NCBI RefSeq assembly: GCF_009301415.1
Contig: NZ_CP045072.1
Span: 345,501 to 409,500, forward strand
From: Paracoccus kondratievae
GTDB taxonomy: Bacteria; Pseudomonadota; Alphaproteobacteria; Rhodobacterales; Rhodobacteraceae
Direction of reading: 5' to 3'
Length of the DNA: 64,000 nt
Positions 53,351-63,095 of the stretch are shown one piece after another. The number at the start of each line of letters is the position of its first letter. Position 1 is the first letter of the stretch. The position numbers and the translations under genes are program-made. The notes under the pieces are model-generated. The model was given only the letters and a program-made list of their open reading frames with translations. It did not search any database and had not been told where the DNA came from.

Positions 53351-55906
53351 ATGACCGCGCTGACTGATCCAGGAGCCATCGTCGAAATCACCCCCTCGGC
53401 GGGGGTTCAGACCGCGCGTCATGGCTGGCGGGCAAAATGCCTGCAGCGTCTGATCCGGATGGAGCTGCCGGTTCCGGCAAGCTTCGCCATCTCGGCCGAA
53501 GCAGTACGCGCCATTGCTGCCGGGCAGATGCCCGACCGTGCCCGGCTTGCCGCGATCATTGATCGTGCGGATGGGCTGGTCAGCGTGCGCCCCTCGGCAG
53601 TAGATCCGGCGTGGGGCGGACCGGGAACGGTGCTGAATGTCGGCATCAACCACGAACGCCACGCCCTTCTGGTGCAAAGCCGGGGCAAGGCAGCGGCAGA
53701 TGCGATCTACCTGGGCTTTGTGCAGTCCTATGCCATCCACGTTGCGCGGCTGGACCCCGACATGTTCTCGGACAGCGAGGGCGGGCTTGCCGCTGCCCTG
53801 CGCGCCTATGAGGACGAAACGGACGAAGAATTCCCCCAGGACCCTGCCCGCCAGCTGGCCGAAGTGCTGCGCAGTATGGCGCGGGCCTGGGACGGGCCGA
53901 CCGCCCGGCTTTTGCGTCAGGCCAAGGGTGCGCCGGCCAATGCGCCGCTTGGGTTGGTGGTGCAGCACATGGCACTGGCGATCGGGCCGGGCGTAACCGG
54001 CTCTGGCACCATCCAGTTCATAGACAGCGTTACCGGCATGCCGCGTATCACCGGCCGGTTCCGGGGTCAGACCCAGGGCCGTGCCAAAGGCGAGGGGGCC
54101 GAGACGCTCTATCTCGTGCGCGACCCGCGCGGCCCCTCGCTGGAAGAGGCGGCACCGCAGGTGTTCGCCGATCTTGTCCGCTTTGGCGTCGCCGCGCGTG
54201 AACGCCTGCGCGAAGAGATGCAGATCGAATTCGTCGTCTCGGATGGCAAGCTGTCGATCATTGATGCGGTACGGGTCGGCCGCAGCTCACGCGCGAGCGT
54301 CCGCATCGCCGTGGCACTGGCCCGCGATGGCATCATCACGCCCGAAGAGGCGGTGATGCGGGTCGAGCCGCGCGCCCTCTCTGATCTGCTGCACCATCAG
54401 GTCGACCCGCGCGCGCCCCGCGATGTCATCACCAGGGGCATCAACGCCAGCCCGGGCGCGGCTACCGGGCGCATCGTCTTTACCGCCGCCGCTGCTCAGG
54501 CTGCCGAGGCGCGGGGTGAGCGTTGCGTCCTCGTCCGCCGCGAGACTGTGCCCGAGGATATCCGCGGCATGCATGCCGCCGTCGCTGTTCTGACGGAGCG
54601 TGGCGGCATGACCAGCCACGCCGCGGTGATCGCGCGCGGCATCGGTCTGCCCTGCATCGTCGGCGCCAGCGGTATCTCGATCGACGCGCGTGCACGCACG
54701 ATGATGGTTGGCGGCCGGCTGTTCCATGAGGGTGAAGAAATCACCATAGACGGGACCTCGGGTGAGGTGTTGGCCGGTGCGGCCGAGATGCTTGAGCCGG
54801 CGCTGGACGATAGCTTTGCCCAGCTGCTGGAATGGGCCGATGCGCATTGCCGCATCAGGGTACGCGCCAATGCCGACACGCCCGAAGACGCCCGCACCGC
54901 CCGCATGTTCAACGCTCAGGGCATCGGCCTGTGCCGCACCGAGCATATGTTTTTTGATGACGAGCGCCTGCCCGCAATGCGTGAGATGATCTTTGCCGGA
55001 CGGCCTGAAGATCGTCGCCTGTCGCTTGAGCGTCTTTTGCCCATGCAGCGCAGCGATTTCGCCAAGCTGTTCGAAATCATGGCGGGCCTGCCGGTTACGA
55101 TCCGCCTGTTTGACCCGCCGCTGCACGAATTCCTGCCCCATGACCGCGAAGGCATGCGCGAGCTGGCCGAATCACTGGACCTGCCCCTGTCGGACGTGAC
55201 CCGCCGGGTCGAGGCGCTTAGCGAATTCAACCCGATGCTGGGGATGCGCGGGGTGCGGCTGGGGATCACCGTGCCCGAAATTTATGACATGCAGGCCCGC
55301 GCAATCTTTGAGGCGACCATCGAGGCCAGCCATAACGGCGATCCGGTCGTGCCCGAGATCATGATTCCGCTGGTCAGCGCAAGGCGTGAGGTCGAGCTGG
55401 TCAAGACCCGGATCGACGCTGTCGCGGCCGCCGTCCGTAATGAGACGCGCAAGGACTTTACCTACCGTCTTGGCGTGATGGTCGAAACTCCGCGCGCAGC
55501 ACTGCGTGCCGGTGAAATTTCCGAACATTCGGCATTCTTATCATTTGGTACCAATGACCTGACGCAAATGACCTATGGGCTGTCACGCGACGACGCGGGC
55601 CGTTTTATGGGCATTTATGTCAGCCAGGGGGTCTATTCCGAGGACCCGTTCCACATTCTTGACCGCGACGGTGTTGGCGAACTGGTCGCCATCGGGGCCG
55701 AGCGCGCCCGTGCCACCAAGCCCGATATCACCATCTCGGTCTGCGGCGAACATGGTGGCAACCCTGAATCCATTGCCTTCTGCCTCAGGGCGGGGGTGAA
55801 TTACGTCTCGTGCTCGCCCTTCCGGGTGCCGGTGGCGCGTCTGGCGGCGGCGCAAGAATCGATTCTCATGGCTCGCGAAGAGGCCGATTCGGCGGTCGGG
55901 GCTTAG
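53351..55906 (+). CDS. ppdK: PPDK-like PEP-utilising protein with degenerate ATP-grasp domain
   Basis: 851 residues, shorter than usual PPDK (~880-910). The swivelling domain keeps the phosphohistidine in GGMTSHAAVIARG (His423). The PEP/pyruvate barrel keeps GLCRTEHMFF, GTNDLTQMTYGLSRDD, CGEHGG and the catalytic Cys821 (YVSCSPFRVP). The N-terminal ATP-grasp domain is eroded: no GGKGANL at the start, the Gly-rich loop near residue 200 altered, and the LQTR block that follows EFxxxxGKL replaced by IIDAV (about 304-308); VSVR with its Arg remains. It may not use ATP/Pi in the normal way. It stands alone after copy D of the repeat. Confidence 0.85.
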   Translation: MTALTDPGAIVEITPSAGVQTARHGWRAKCLQRLIRMELPVPASFAISAEAVRAIAAGQMPDRARLAAIIDRADGLVSVRPSAVDPAWGGPGTVLNVGINHERHALLVQSRGKAAADAIYLGFVQSYAIHVARLDPDMFSDSEGGLAAALRAYEDETDEEFPQDPARQLAEVLRSMARAWDGPTARLLRQAKGAPANAPLGLVVQHMALAIGPGVTGSGTIQFIDSVTGMPRITGRFRGQTQGRAKGEGAETLYLVRDPRGPSLEEAAPQVFADLVRFGVAARERLREEMQIEFVVSDGKLSIIDAVRVGRSSRASVRIAVALARDGIITPEEAVMRVEPRALSDLLHHQVDPRAPRDVITRGINASPGAATGRIVFTAAAAQAAEARGERCVLVRRETVPEDIRGMHAAVAVLTERGGMTSHAAVIARGIGLPCIVGASGISIDARARTMMVGGRLFHEGEEITIDGTSGEVLAGAAEMLEPALDDSFAQLLEWADAHCRIRVRANADTPEDARTARMFNAQGIGLCRTEHMFFDDERLPAMREMIFAGRPEDRRLSLERLLPMQRSDFAKLFEIMAGLPVTIRLFDPPLHEFLPHDREGMRELAESLDLPLSDVTRRVEALSEFNPMLGMRGVRLGITVPEIYDMQARAIFEATIEASHNGDPVVPEIMIPLVSARREVELVKTRIDAVAAAVRNETRKDFTYRLGVMVETPRAALRAGEISEHSAFLSFGTNDLTQMTYGLSRDDAGRFMGIYVSQGVYSEDPFHILDRDGVGELVAIGAERARATKPDITISVCGEHGGNPESIAFCLRAGVNYVSCSPFRVPVARLAAAQESILMAREEADSAVGA

Positions 55907-56128
55907 TTCCCGGCCTGGCCGATATTGGCCAGAATCTGCCCGTAACCTAATTTGTCGTCGGCGAGTTTCCGCCAAAATCGTTAAAATTCAACTGAATCGC
56001 TCCGCTCACGCCTATGTGGGGTGGATCGGATGGCCCTGTTTCATGCCTCTAGCGCCGAATATCCGCTGAGGTAGCGGACCCCAGTTTCAAACCGACCGGG
56101 TCGGACCCGGACCGAAAACAGGACCAAC

Positions 56129-56662
56129 ATGTCGATATACAAGTCATGGCTGGCGTGCGTTTCTGTGTGTATGGTTGTCGCTTTTTCGCCCGTCGCCACC
56201 ACTCCGGCGCTTGCTGACGGAAAGCACCAAGTCGCGTACGAGATCAAGACCGGGCGTGGCCGTCAGGTCGTCCAGATTGATCCCAATGACCTGCAATGCC
56301 TGTCGGAGGCCTTGTATTTCGAGGCCCGCGGCGAAGGTCTGCGCGGCCAGCAGGCCGTGGCCGAAGTAATCCTGAACCGCGTCGACCATCCACGCTTTCC
56401 AAAAACCGTTTGCGGTGTCGTGAACCAGCGCGGCCAGTTCACCTATAACAAAGGCGCCCGTATCCGTGAAAAGGGCACCTTTGCCCGCGTGCAAAAGGTC
56501 GCAGTCGCCGCGCTTTCCGGCGCACCACGCACGCTGACCAACGGCGCGACCTATTTCCATGCTCGCGGCGTCAAGCCCTCGTGGACCAAGCGGTTCGAAC
56601 GCACGATCCGTATCGGCAGCCATACCTTCTATCGCTCGGATCGTCGTCTGGCATCCAACTGA
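56129..56662 (+). CDS. SleB-type cell wall hydrolase
   Basis: 177 residues with a signal peptide (cut near ALA, residue ~29). The Hydrolase_2 (SleB/CwlJ) domain is clear: DLQCLSEALYFEARGEGLRGQQAVAEVILNR region with the catalytic Glu, CGVVNQRGQFTYNKGAR, and the C-terminal GATYFHARGVKPSW. It would cut peptidoglycan as a transglycosylase or amidase in the periplasm. It begins 222 bp after the PPDK-like gene; that gap holds only the small hairpin CTGGCC-GATATT-GGCCAG and presumably its promoter. Confidence 0.9.
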   Translation: MSIYKSWLACVSVCMVVAFSPVATTPALADGKHQVAYEIKTGRGRQVVQIDPNDLQCLSEALYFEARGEGLRGQQAVAEVILNRVDHPRFPKTVCGVVNQRGQFTYNKGARIREKGTFARVQKVAVAALSGAPRTLTNGATYFHARGVKPSWTKRFERTIRIGSHTFYRSDRRLASN

Positions 56663-56740
56663 GCCCGCGACGCAAATTTGCCATCAAAGCAGCGGCCCTG
56701 TCCCTTGCGGCGGGGCCGTTTTCCTGAAAACACAGGCGGC

Positions 56741-57523
56741 ATGGACCAGCCTGATCGTATCCACCTGCGCGACTATATCCTTTCGACCGAGATTGGCGCG
56801 TTCCAGACCGAACGGGGCCAACAGCAGCGGCTGCGCTTTAACATTGATGTCGAACTGGCCACCCATGTCGTCGGCGTCAATGACGAGGTGGACCGGATCC
56901 TGAGTTATGACATTCTGACCGGCGCTGTCGCCGCGGGGCTGGCGGACCGCCGCTATGACCTGCTTGAGACGCTGGCGGAAAAGATCGCGGCGCAGATCCT
57001 TGCCCATCCGCGCGCGGCACAGGTCTCGGTCACTATCGAAAAGCTGGACCGTATTCCTGGTGCCCTGGGGGTGACGCTGGTGCGCCGTCAGGGCCGTGTC
57101 GTTGCCGATCCGATCGAGGCGCCGATCCGTGTGATCCTGCACGGCCGCGACCTGACCCTGCCCGAAGGGGCGGTGGCGCTGGTACCCGACGCGCCGGGCC
57201 TGCCGCTGCCGCAGGGTGGAAACCTGCGCGAGATCGAGCTTTTGGCACTGGATCAGGCTGCATGGGCCTTGGCGGGGCGTCTGGGCCTGACCGTTGCCAA
57301 CAGCAGGACCGAGCTGGACTGGGCTGCGACCGAGGGCCGCGCCGTGGTCTGGGCCCCTGCGCGCATGGTCCGCGACGTGGCTGACCTGCCTGCCACGCCA
57401 ACGGCGCTGGCGCTGTGGCTGGCGCAGCGGCTGGGTGCAAGCCGGCTTGACTGGGCGTTGGCTCAGGGTGTGCCCGCGCCCGAGGTGCCGGCGGATTTCC
57501 CCATTCCGACGGGCCATCTTTGA
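56741..57523 (+). CDS. folB: Dihydroneopterin aldolase with C-terminal extension
   Basis: 260 residues, about twice the usual FolB length. The first ~120 residues are FolB-like: IHLRDYILSTEIGAFQTERG, LSYDILTGAV, and IEKLDRIPGA with the catalytic Lys. The last ~130 residues (LHGRDLTLPEGAVALVPDAP onward) are a separate domain I do not recognise. It converts dihydroneopterin to 6-hydroxymethyl-dihydropterin in folate synthesis. folP and glmM follow on the same strand. No strong Shine-Dalgarno. Confidence 0.86.
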   Translation: MDQPDRIHLRDYILSTEIGAFQTERGQQQRLRFNIDVELATHVVGVNDEVDRILSYDILTGAVAAGLADRRYDLLETLAEKIAAQILAHPRAAQVSVTIEKLDRIPGALGVTLVRRQGRVVADPIEAPIRVILHGRDLTLPEGAVALVPDAPGLPLPQGGNLREIELLALDQAAWALAGRLGLTVANSRTELDWAATEGRAVVWAPARMVRDVADLPATPTALALWLAQRLGASRLDWALAQGVPAPEVPADFPIPTGHL

Positions 57524-57569
57524 TCGCCGGGCTTGAATCGCCCGCTACGGGGCGTAAAGACTTGGAAAT

Positions 57570-58541
57570 ATGACCGATTATTTCCGCCCTATTCCATGCG
57601 AGACGGGCCGGTGGCAGCTTGCCGGCGGCTGGGTACGTTTTTCGCAATTCGAACTTTTGCGCAGGGGTGAGGCTCCGCGTGTCGTGGACAGCGCCCCGGA
57701 TGCGGTGCTTGAGGCGCTGACCGCGCCGCGTGCCTCGCTTTTGGGCCTTTCGATGCAGCAGCCGCGCATCATGGGCATCGTCAATACGACGCCCGACAGC
57801 TTTTCGGATGGCGGTACCTATGACGGGGCCGGGCAGGTGCGGCTGTTGGCCGGGCAGGGGGCCGAGATTCTGGACATCGGCGGCGAATCGACCCGACCCG
57901 GCGCCCGCGAGGTGCCTGTCGCGGAAGAGATTGACCGCGTCACCCCCGCTATCGAGGCGGCGCGGGGGCTCGCCGTGATCTCGGTCGATACGCGCAAGGC
58001 CGAGGTGGCCCGTGCAGCCGTCGATGCCGGGGCACATATGGTCAATGATGTGTCGGGCTTTGACTTCGACCCCGATATGGCGGGGATGGTGGCCGCTTCG
58101 GGTGTGCCGGTCTGTCTGATGCACGCCCAGGGCATCCCCGAAATGATGCAGGACAACCCGACCTATGGCGATGTGCTGCTTGACGTCTATGACGCGCTGG
58201 CCGAACGCATCGCCCGGGCCGAAGCGGCGGGTATCGCCCGCGACAGGATCGTGATCGATCCGGGCATTGGTTTCGGCAAGACGCAAGAGCATAATCTGGC
58301 TATCCTGCGCCGGATCTCGCTTTACCATGGGCTGGGCTGCGCGGTGCTTTTGGGTGTGTCGCGCAAGCGGTTCATCGGCAGTATCGGTGGGGTCGAACGT
58401 CCGGCCGACCGGGTGGCCGGTACACTGGCGCTGACGCTTGCCGGGATTGCGCAGGGTATCCAGATCCACCGCGTCCATGACGTGGCGGAGACAAGGCAGG
58501 GCATCGCCCTATGGCGGGCCGCGACGACAGAGACAGGATGA
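57570..58541 (+). CDS. folP: Dihydropteroate synthase
   Basis: 323 residues, with a ~60-residue N-terminal extension before the TIM barrel. The barrel has [53 protein letters not shown] and GVSRKRFIG, the pterin- and pABA-binding blocks. It joins p-aminobenzoate to the pterin. The gene lies 46 bp after folB and 10 bp before glmM, so folB-folP-glmM are likely one operon. Confidence 0.95.
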   Translation: MTDYFRPIPCETGRWQLAGGWVRFSQFELLRRGEAPRVVDSAPDAVLEALTAPRASLLGLSMQQPRIMGIVNTTPDSFSDGGTYDGAGQVRLLAGQGAEILDIGGESTRPGAREVPVAEEIDRVTPAIEAARGLAVISVDTRKAEVARAAVDAGAHMVNDVSGFDFDPDMAGMVAASGVPVCLMHAQGIPEMMQDNPTYGDVLLDVYDALAERIARAEAAGIARDRIVIDPGIGFGKTQEHNLAILRRISLYHGLGCAVLLGVSRKRFIGSIGGVERPADRVAGTLALTLAGIAQGIQIHRVHDVAETRQGIALWRAATTETG

Positions 58542-58551
58542 GCAGGTAAAG

Positions 58552-59895
58552 ATGGGCAGGAAACTTTTTGGTACCGATGGTGTCCGGGGCAGGGCAAATA
58601 CTCATCCCATGACGGCCGAGATGGCGCTGCGGCTTGGTGCCGCCGCCGGGCGCTATTTCCGCCGCAAGGGCGAAGATCACCACCGCGTCGTCATTGGCAA
58701 GGACACCCGCCTGTCGGGTTATATGCTGGAAAACGCCCTGACGGCAGGGCTGACCTCGACCGGGATGAATGTCCTGCTGCTCGGCCCGGTGCCGACGCCT
58801 GCGGTGGGCTATCTGACCCGCTCGATGCGGGCGGATGTGGGCATCATGATCTCGGCCAGCCACAACCCGGCCCATGACAACGGCATCAAGTTCTTTGGTC
58901 CTGACGGTTTCAAACTGTCTGACGAGGCCGAGGCCGAAATCGAGTCGATTGTCGCAGGCGAAATCGAACCCGCCCAGCCCCAGAACATCGGCCGCGCCAA
59001 GCGCATCGACGATGGGCGTGGGCGCTATGTCGAATACGCCAAGACCACCTTTCCGGCCGGTCAGCGGCTGGAGGGGCTGAAGGTCGTGATCGACTGCGCC
59101 AATGGCGCCGCCTATCGCGCCGCACCCGATGTGCTGTGGGAACTGGGCGCCGAAGTGATCCCGCTGGGCGTCAGCCCGAACGGCTATAACATCAACGACG
59201 AAGTTGGTTCGACCCACCCCGAAGCCTGCGCCCGCGCCGTTGTCGAACATGGGGCTGATCTGGGGATCACTCTGGACGGCGACGCCGACCGGGTGATGAT
59301 CGTTGATGAAAAGGGTAAGGTGGCTGACGGCGACCAGATCATGGCGCTGCTTGCCGATCGCTGGGCCACACAGGGCCGGCTGCGCGGCGGCGCTCTGGTG
59401 GCGACGGTGATGTCGAACCTGGGGCTTGAACGGTTCCTGCAAGGGCGTGGGCTGCGGCTTGAGCGTACCGCCGTCGGTGACCGCTATGTGGTCGAGCGGA
59501 TGCGCGGCGCGGGCTTTAACCTGGGGGGTGAGCAGTCGGGCCATATCGTGATGACCGATTATGCAACCACGGGCGACGGGCTGATCGCCAGCCTGCAATT
59601 CCTTGCCGCGCTGGCTGACAGTGGTAAACGCGCCTCGGAACTGGTGGCGCAGTTTGAGCCGGTGCCGCAATTGCTAAAGAACGTGCGCTATGCCGCAGGG
59701 GCCGATCCGTTGTCGCAGGACAGCGTCCGGGCCGAAATCGCCCGGGCCGAAGAGCGGCTGAACGGTCAGGGACGGGTGCTGATCCGAAAATCCGGGACGG
59801 AGCCGCTGATCCGGGTCATGGCCGAGGCCGAGGACGAAACCGTCCTGCGCGAAGTCGTGGAAAACATCGTCGCAGCGGTCGAGCAATTCGCCTGA
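58552..59895 (+). CDS. glmM: Phosphoglucosamine mutase
   Basis: 447 residues. It interconverts glucosamine-6-P and -1-P for peptidoglycan and LPS. The opening [14 protein letters not shown] and the phosphoserine loop [12 protein letters not shown] (Ser103) are diagnostic, as is the metal loop LDGDADR and the C-terminal [18 protein letters not shown] lies 8 bp before the ATG. A strong convergent hairpin follows. The folP-glmM order is widely conserved. Confidence 0.96.
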   Translation: MGRKLFGTDGVRGRANTHPMTAEMALRLGAAAGRYFRRKGEDHHRVVIGKDTRLSGYMLENALTAGLTSTGMNVLLLGPVPTPAVGYLTRSMRADVGIMISASHNPAHDNGIKFFGPDGFKLSDEAEAEIESIVAGEIEPAQPQNIGRAKRIDDGRGRYVEYAKTTFPAGQRLEGLKVVIDCANGAAYRAAPDVLWELGAEVIPLGVSPNGYNINDEVGSTHPEACARAVVEHGADLGITLDGDADRVMIVDEKGKVADGDQIMALLADRWATQGRLRGGALVATVMSNLGLERFLQGRGLRLERTAVGDRYVVERMRGAGFNLGGEQSGHIVMTDYATTGDGLIASLQFLAALADSGKRASELVAQFEPVPQLLKNVRYAAGADPLSQDSVRAEIARAEERLNGQGRVLIRKSGTEPLIRVMAEAEDETVLREVVENIVAAVEQFA

Positions 59896-59920
59896 CCTGT
59901 CCGCAGGTGCCGGAATAGGG

Positions 59921-59950
59921 CTGAGGGGGTCGTCTTGCCGACCCTCTCAG
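59921..59950. terminator. Bidirectional hairpin between glmM and the FAD monooxygenase gene
   Basis: CTGAGGGGGTCG and CGACCCTCTCAG pair at 11 of 12 positions with a 6-nt loop. It lies between convergent genes and overlaps the monooxygenase stop codon. Confidence 0.65.
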
Positions 59951-61062
59951 ACCACGGTGGTCGGGTCGTAATCGTAAAGCCAGGCAAAACGCCGGATCAT
60001 GCTGCCCGGCGCAAGCCGCGAAACTGCGCGCAACCCGGCATGGGCGACGGCACGGGTCGGGCCGCGCAGATGGTAATTGCGGGCATTGGCATTGGCGGCC
60101 TCGACGATGCGCTGGCAGCGCGGCTGGCGCAGGGCCTGGAACCGCGCCAGTGCCGACTGTTGGTCAGAATCGGCGGCAAGGCAGGCGGCCAGTACCCAGG
60201 CATCCTCAATCGCCATCACCGCGCCTTGGGCCATAAAGGGCAGGGTCGGATGCGCGGCGTCTCCGATCAATGCGCGGCGACCATCCTGCCAATGGGCGGC
60301 GACGGTGTGGCGGAACAGCCCCCAGATGCTGGCCTCATCGACGCGGGCCAGCCATTCTGGTACAGGACCGCCAAAACGGGCGAAGGCGGCGCGCAGTTCG
60401 GCCGGATCGCCGGCAATCGACCAGCCTTCTTCCCTCCAGTCCGGGCGTTCGACGACGGCGACGATATTGCGCAGACCCGCACCAAGCGGATAGCTGACCA
60501 GATGCCGACCCGGACCCATGAAGACCTGTGCCACCGGCGCTGCATCAGGTTCTGCCGGGATCAGAGTCCGCCATGCGGTCTGGCCGGTAAAGAAGGGGGT
60601 TTCGATGCCGTTAAGTTCGGACCGAAGTCGGCTTTTCACCCCGTCCGCACCGATGAGCAGCGGCACATCGGGTATGTCGGTGACCTGATGCCCGGTCTTG
60701 ATCTGTACACCCGCCTCGCGCGCGGCTGTTTCGAGTATTGCAAGCAGCTTGGCGCGGTGGACAAGGCGAAAGTGGTCGGCTGGGCGGTGGCGGGCCAGAT
60801 CAAGTACTGCGACCGTTCGCCCGACGGAATCATGCAGTTCGACCCGACGCGAAGGTACGGAAATTTTCTCGAATCGCTGCCAAAGCCCAAGCGCCTCGAT
60901 CACCCTCACCGCATTGGGTGAGATCTGCAATCCTGCGCCGACCTCTCGCAACGCGGCAGCACGTTCCAGCACCGTCACCTGATAGCCGCGTTGCGCCAAG
61001 GCACAGGCAGCGGTCAGACCGGCGATTCCGGCCCCGATGATGGTGACGGAACGGGGGTTCAG
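59947..61062 (-). CDS. FAD-dependent monooxygenase, apparently starting at CTG
   Basis: 371 residues of the salicylate-hydroxylase-like class A flavin monooxygenases. The FAD fold begins at VTIIGAGIAGLTAACAL (residues 5-21), with LVHRAKL, LLIGADGVKSRLR and the second FAD block RRALIGDAAHPTLPFMAQG. No in-frame ATG, GTG or TTG lies close upstream; the first TTG falls after the GxGxxG, which would destroy the FAD site. A CTG overlaps the DJ-1 stop (CTGA) and has GAGGTGAT, an excellent Shine-Dalgarno, 3 bp before it. Substrate unknown. Probably co-translated with the DJ-1 gene. Confidence 0.83.
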   Translation of the reverse strand: MNPRSVTIIGAGIAGLTAACALAQRGYQVTVLERAAALREVGAGLQISPNAVRVIEALGLWQRFEKISVPSRRVELHDSVGRTVAVLDLARHRPADHFRLVHRAKLLAILETAAREAGVQIKTGHQVTDIPDVPLLIGADGVKSRLRSELNGIETPFFTGQTAWRTLIPAEPDAAPVAQVFMGPGRHLVSYPLGAGLRNIVAVVERPDWREEGWSIAGDPAELRAAFARFGGPVPEWLARVDEASIWGLFRHTVAAHWQDGRRALIGDAAHPTLPFMAQGAVMAIEDAWVLAACLAADSDQQSALARFQALRQPRCQRIVEAANANARNYHLRGPTRAVAHAGLRAVSRLAPGSMIRRFAWLYDYDPTTVV

Positions 61063-61637
61063 CGCATCACCTCGGCGCTGGCGAGGGCGACAAAGCCTTC
61101 GACCTGATCGGCAGGCAAGCCGGCAGCACGCATTACCTCGGCGGCAAAGGTCACGGGTGCGGAACCGGGCGCGGTGATGATGCCGCCATCGGCCACAGCA
61201 TGGGGGACATCGCGGTAATGCGCCTGGGCTGCATAGCCGGACAGATGGCCTTGCAGAAACTCCAGCCCGTTCGAGGTATGTGCCCGCCCGTCCAGCAGTC
61301 CGGCGCGCCCAAGTGCCAGCGTGGCACCGCAGATGCCAGCGATGGTCTGACCGCGGTCATGGGCGGCACGCAGCATTTCACCCAGATCGGGGGCATCGTC
61401 GCGCAGCCAGCTGTCGCCGCCGCAAAGGACGATCACCTCATCCCCGTGCGGTGTGGCGTCGGCAAGCCCGGTCACCGGTAACCCGCCCATCGAGCGCAGG
61501 TTGCCGCCGCCGGGCGTGACATAGCGGACGTCGAGCCCGTAGAAACTTGCGCCGATACCAGAGATCTGCGCTGTCTCCCAATCGGCGAACCTGTCGAGCA
61601 ACAGGATCATCACGGGTTTCATGGACTTGTCCGGCAT
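61059..61637 (-). CDS. DJ-1/PfpI family protein
   Basis: 192 residues with the DJ-1/ThiJ glutamine-amidotransferase-like fold: VMILLLDRFADWETA at the start (Glu of the catalytic centre), VIVLCGGDSWL, and the nucleophile elbow IAGICGATLALG with Cys. Members are chaperones, glyoxalases or proteases; the family member cannot be assigned here. The TGA overlaps the monooxygenase start. Downstream of dksA by 32 bp on the same strand. Confidence 0.85.
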   Translation of the reverse strand: MPDKSMKPVMILLLDRFADWETAQISGIGASFYGLDVRYVTPGGGNLRSMGGLPVTGLADATPHGDEVIVLCGGDSWLRDDAPDLGEMLRAAHDRGQTIAGICGATLALGRAGLLDGRAHTSNGLEFLQGHLSGYAAQAHYRDVPHAVADGGIITAPGSAPVTFAAEVMRAAGLPADQVEGFVALASAEVMR

Positions 61638-61669
61638 GTCATTCTCCCCGGTTCGGGGCGTCCCAGGGC

Positions 61670-62092
61670 CTAGTCGTCGCGGTGCACACGCTCGCGACGC
61701 TCGTGCCGCTCTTGCGCCTCCAGCGTCATGGTCGCGATCGGGCGCGCATCCAGCCGCTTAAGGCTGATCGGCTCACCCGTCATTTCGCAATAGCCGTATT
61801 CGCCGGTCTCGATTCTCCGCAGTGCTGCGTCGATCTTGGCGACCAGCTTGCGCTGACGGTCGCGGGTACGCAGCTCAAGCGAGCGGTCGGTTTCTTCGGA
61901 CGCACGGTCGGCGAGATCGGGCACATTGCGCGCGCTGTCCTGCAGACCTTCGAGTGTCTCGGCAGATTGATCCAGAAGTTCCTGCTTCCATGCAATCAGT
62001 TTGCGGCGGAAATATTCAAGTTGCCGCTCGTTCATGAAAGGTTCGTCTTCGGCGGGGCGATAATCTTCAGGCAGAAAGATCTGGGCTTTCAT
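61670..62092 (-). CDS. dksA: RNA polymerase-binding transcription factor DksA (single-Cys zinc-finger variant)
   Basis: 140 residues. The coiled coil carries the DxxDxA tip (DLADRA, 59-64) that enters the RNA polymerase secondary channel. The globular zinc domain keeps only one of four usual Cys (C102 in YGYCEMTGEP); the others are replaced (CEMT; TLEAQE). A one-Cys DksA is known to be functional in Rhodobacter sphaeroides and Pseudomonas DksA2-type proteins lack the full zinc finger. GGAGGAA precedes the ATG. With ppGpp it would control rRNA and amino-acid promoters. Confidence 0.92.
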   Translation of the reverse strand: MKAQIFLPEDYRPAEDEPFMNERQLEYFRRKLIAWKQELLDQSAETLEGLQDSARNVPDLADRASEETDRSLELRTRDRQRKLVAKIDAALRRIETGEYGYCEMTGEPISLKRLDARPIATMTLEAQERHERRERVHRDD

Positions 62093-62255
62093 CGTTCCTC
62101 CGGCATCCGGGCGGCTTGTATGCCCGGACCTTGCGGCCCCCTTAAAGTATGGCAGGGGAATTGTCACTAGCCCTTTCCGTTCCGCCTTGCCCCGCCAGCT
62201 TGCAGAGCGGGTCTCTGCTGGCTAGGGTCGCGCAGATTGCGCAAAGGACAGGCGG

Positions 62256-63095
62256 ATGCAGTTTTCCTCGACCGAAACCTATGTGGCACCCCCCGATCTC
62301 GCCATGGCCGTGAATGCGGCGATCACGCTTGAGCGGCCCTTGCTGGTCAAGGGCGAGCCGGGCACGGGCAAGACCGAGCTGGCGCGGCAGGTTGCCGCAA
62401 GCCTGAATCTGCCCATCGTTGAATGGCATGTGAAATCGACCACGCGCGCCCAGCAGGGGCTTTACGAATATGATGCCGTGTCGCGGCTGCGGGACAGCCA
62501 GCTTGGTGATCCGCGCGTGCATGACATCGCCAACTATATCCGCAAGGGCAAGCTGTGGCAGGCCTTCGATGCGGAAAGCAAGGTCGTGCTGCTGATCGAC
62601 GAGGTCGATAAGGCCGATATCGAATTTCCCAATGACCTCTTGCAGGAACTCGACCGCATGGAGTTCCATGTCTACGAGACCGGAGAGACCGTGCGCGCCC
62701 GCCACCGGCCCGTGGTCATCATCACCTCGAACAATGAAAAGGAACTGCCCGACGCGTTTCTGCGCCGCTGTTTTTTCCACTACATCCGGTTCCCTGATGC
62801 AGAGACGCTGAAGCGTATCGTCGAGGTGCATTACCCCGGGCTCAAGCGCCGCATTCTTGACGAGGCGCTGAGCCAGTTCCTTGAACTGCGCGAGGTGCAG
62901 GGGCTTAAGAAAAAACCCTCGACCAGCGAGCTTTTGGACTGGCTCAAGCTGATCCTTGCCGAAGACCTTGCCCCCGAGGACCTGCGCCGCCCGGCCGGAG
63001 AGATGCTGCCCCGGCTGCATGGTGCGCTGCTTAAGAACGAACAGGATGTGGCGCTGTTCGAACGGCTGGCCTTTATGGCGCGGAGACAGAGGTGA
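62256..63095 (+). CDS. MoxR-family AAA+ ATPase
   Basis: 279 residues. Walker A is KGEPGTGKTE (32-41); Walker B is VVLLIDEVDKAD, then TSNNEKELPDAFLRRCFF (sensor 1 and arginine finger) and a C-terminal helical lid. MoxR ATPases help assemble or activate metalloenzymes and usually sit beside a CoxE/VWA gene, which is not here; a GNAT gene follows with a 4-bp overlap (GTGA). Divergent from dksA. Confidence 0.91.
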   Translation: MQFSSTETYVAPPDLAMAVNAAITLERPLLVKGEPGTGKTELARQVAASLNLPIVEWHVKSTTRAQQGLYEYDAVSRLRDSQLGDPRVHDIANYIRKGKLWQAFDAESKVVLLIDEVDKADIEFPNDLLQELDRMEFHVYETGETVRARHRPVVIITSNNEKELPDAFLRRCFFHYIRFPDAETLKRIVEVHYPGLKRRILDEALSQFLELREVQGLKKKPSTSELLDWLKLILAEDLAPEDLRRPAGEMLPRLHGALLKNEQDVALFERLAFMARRQR

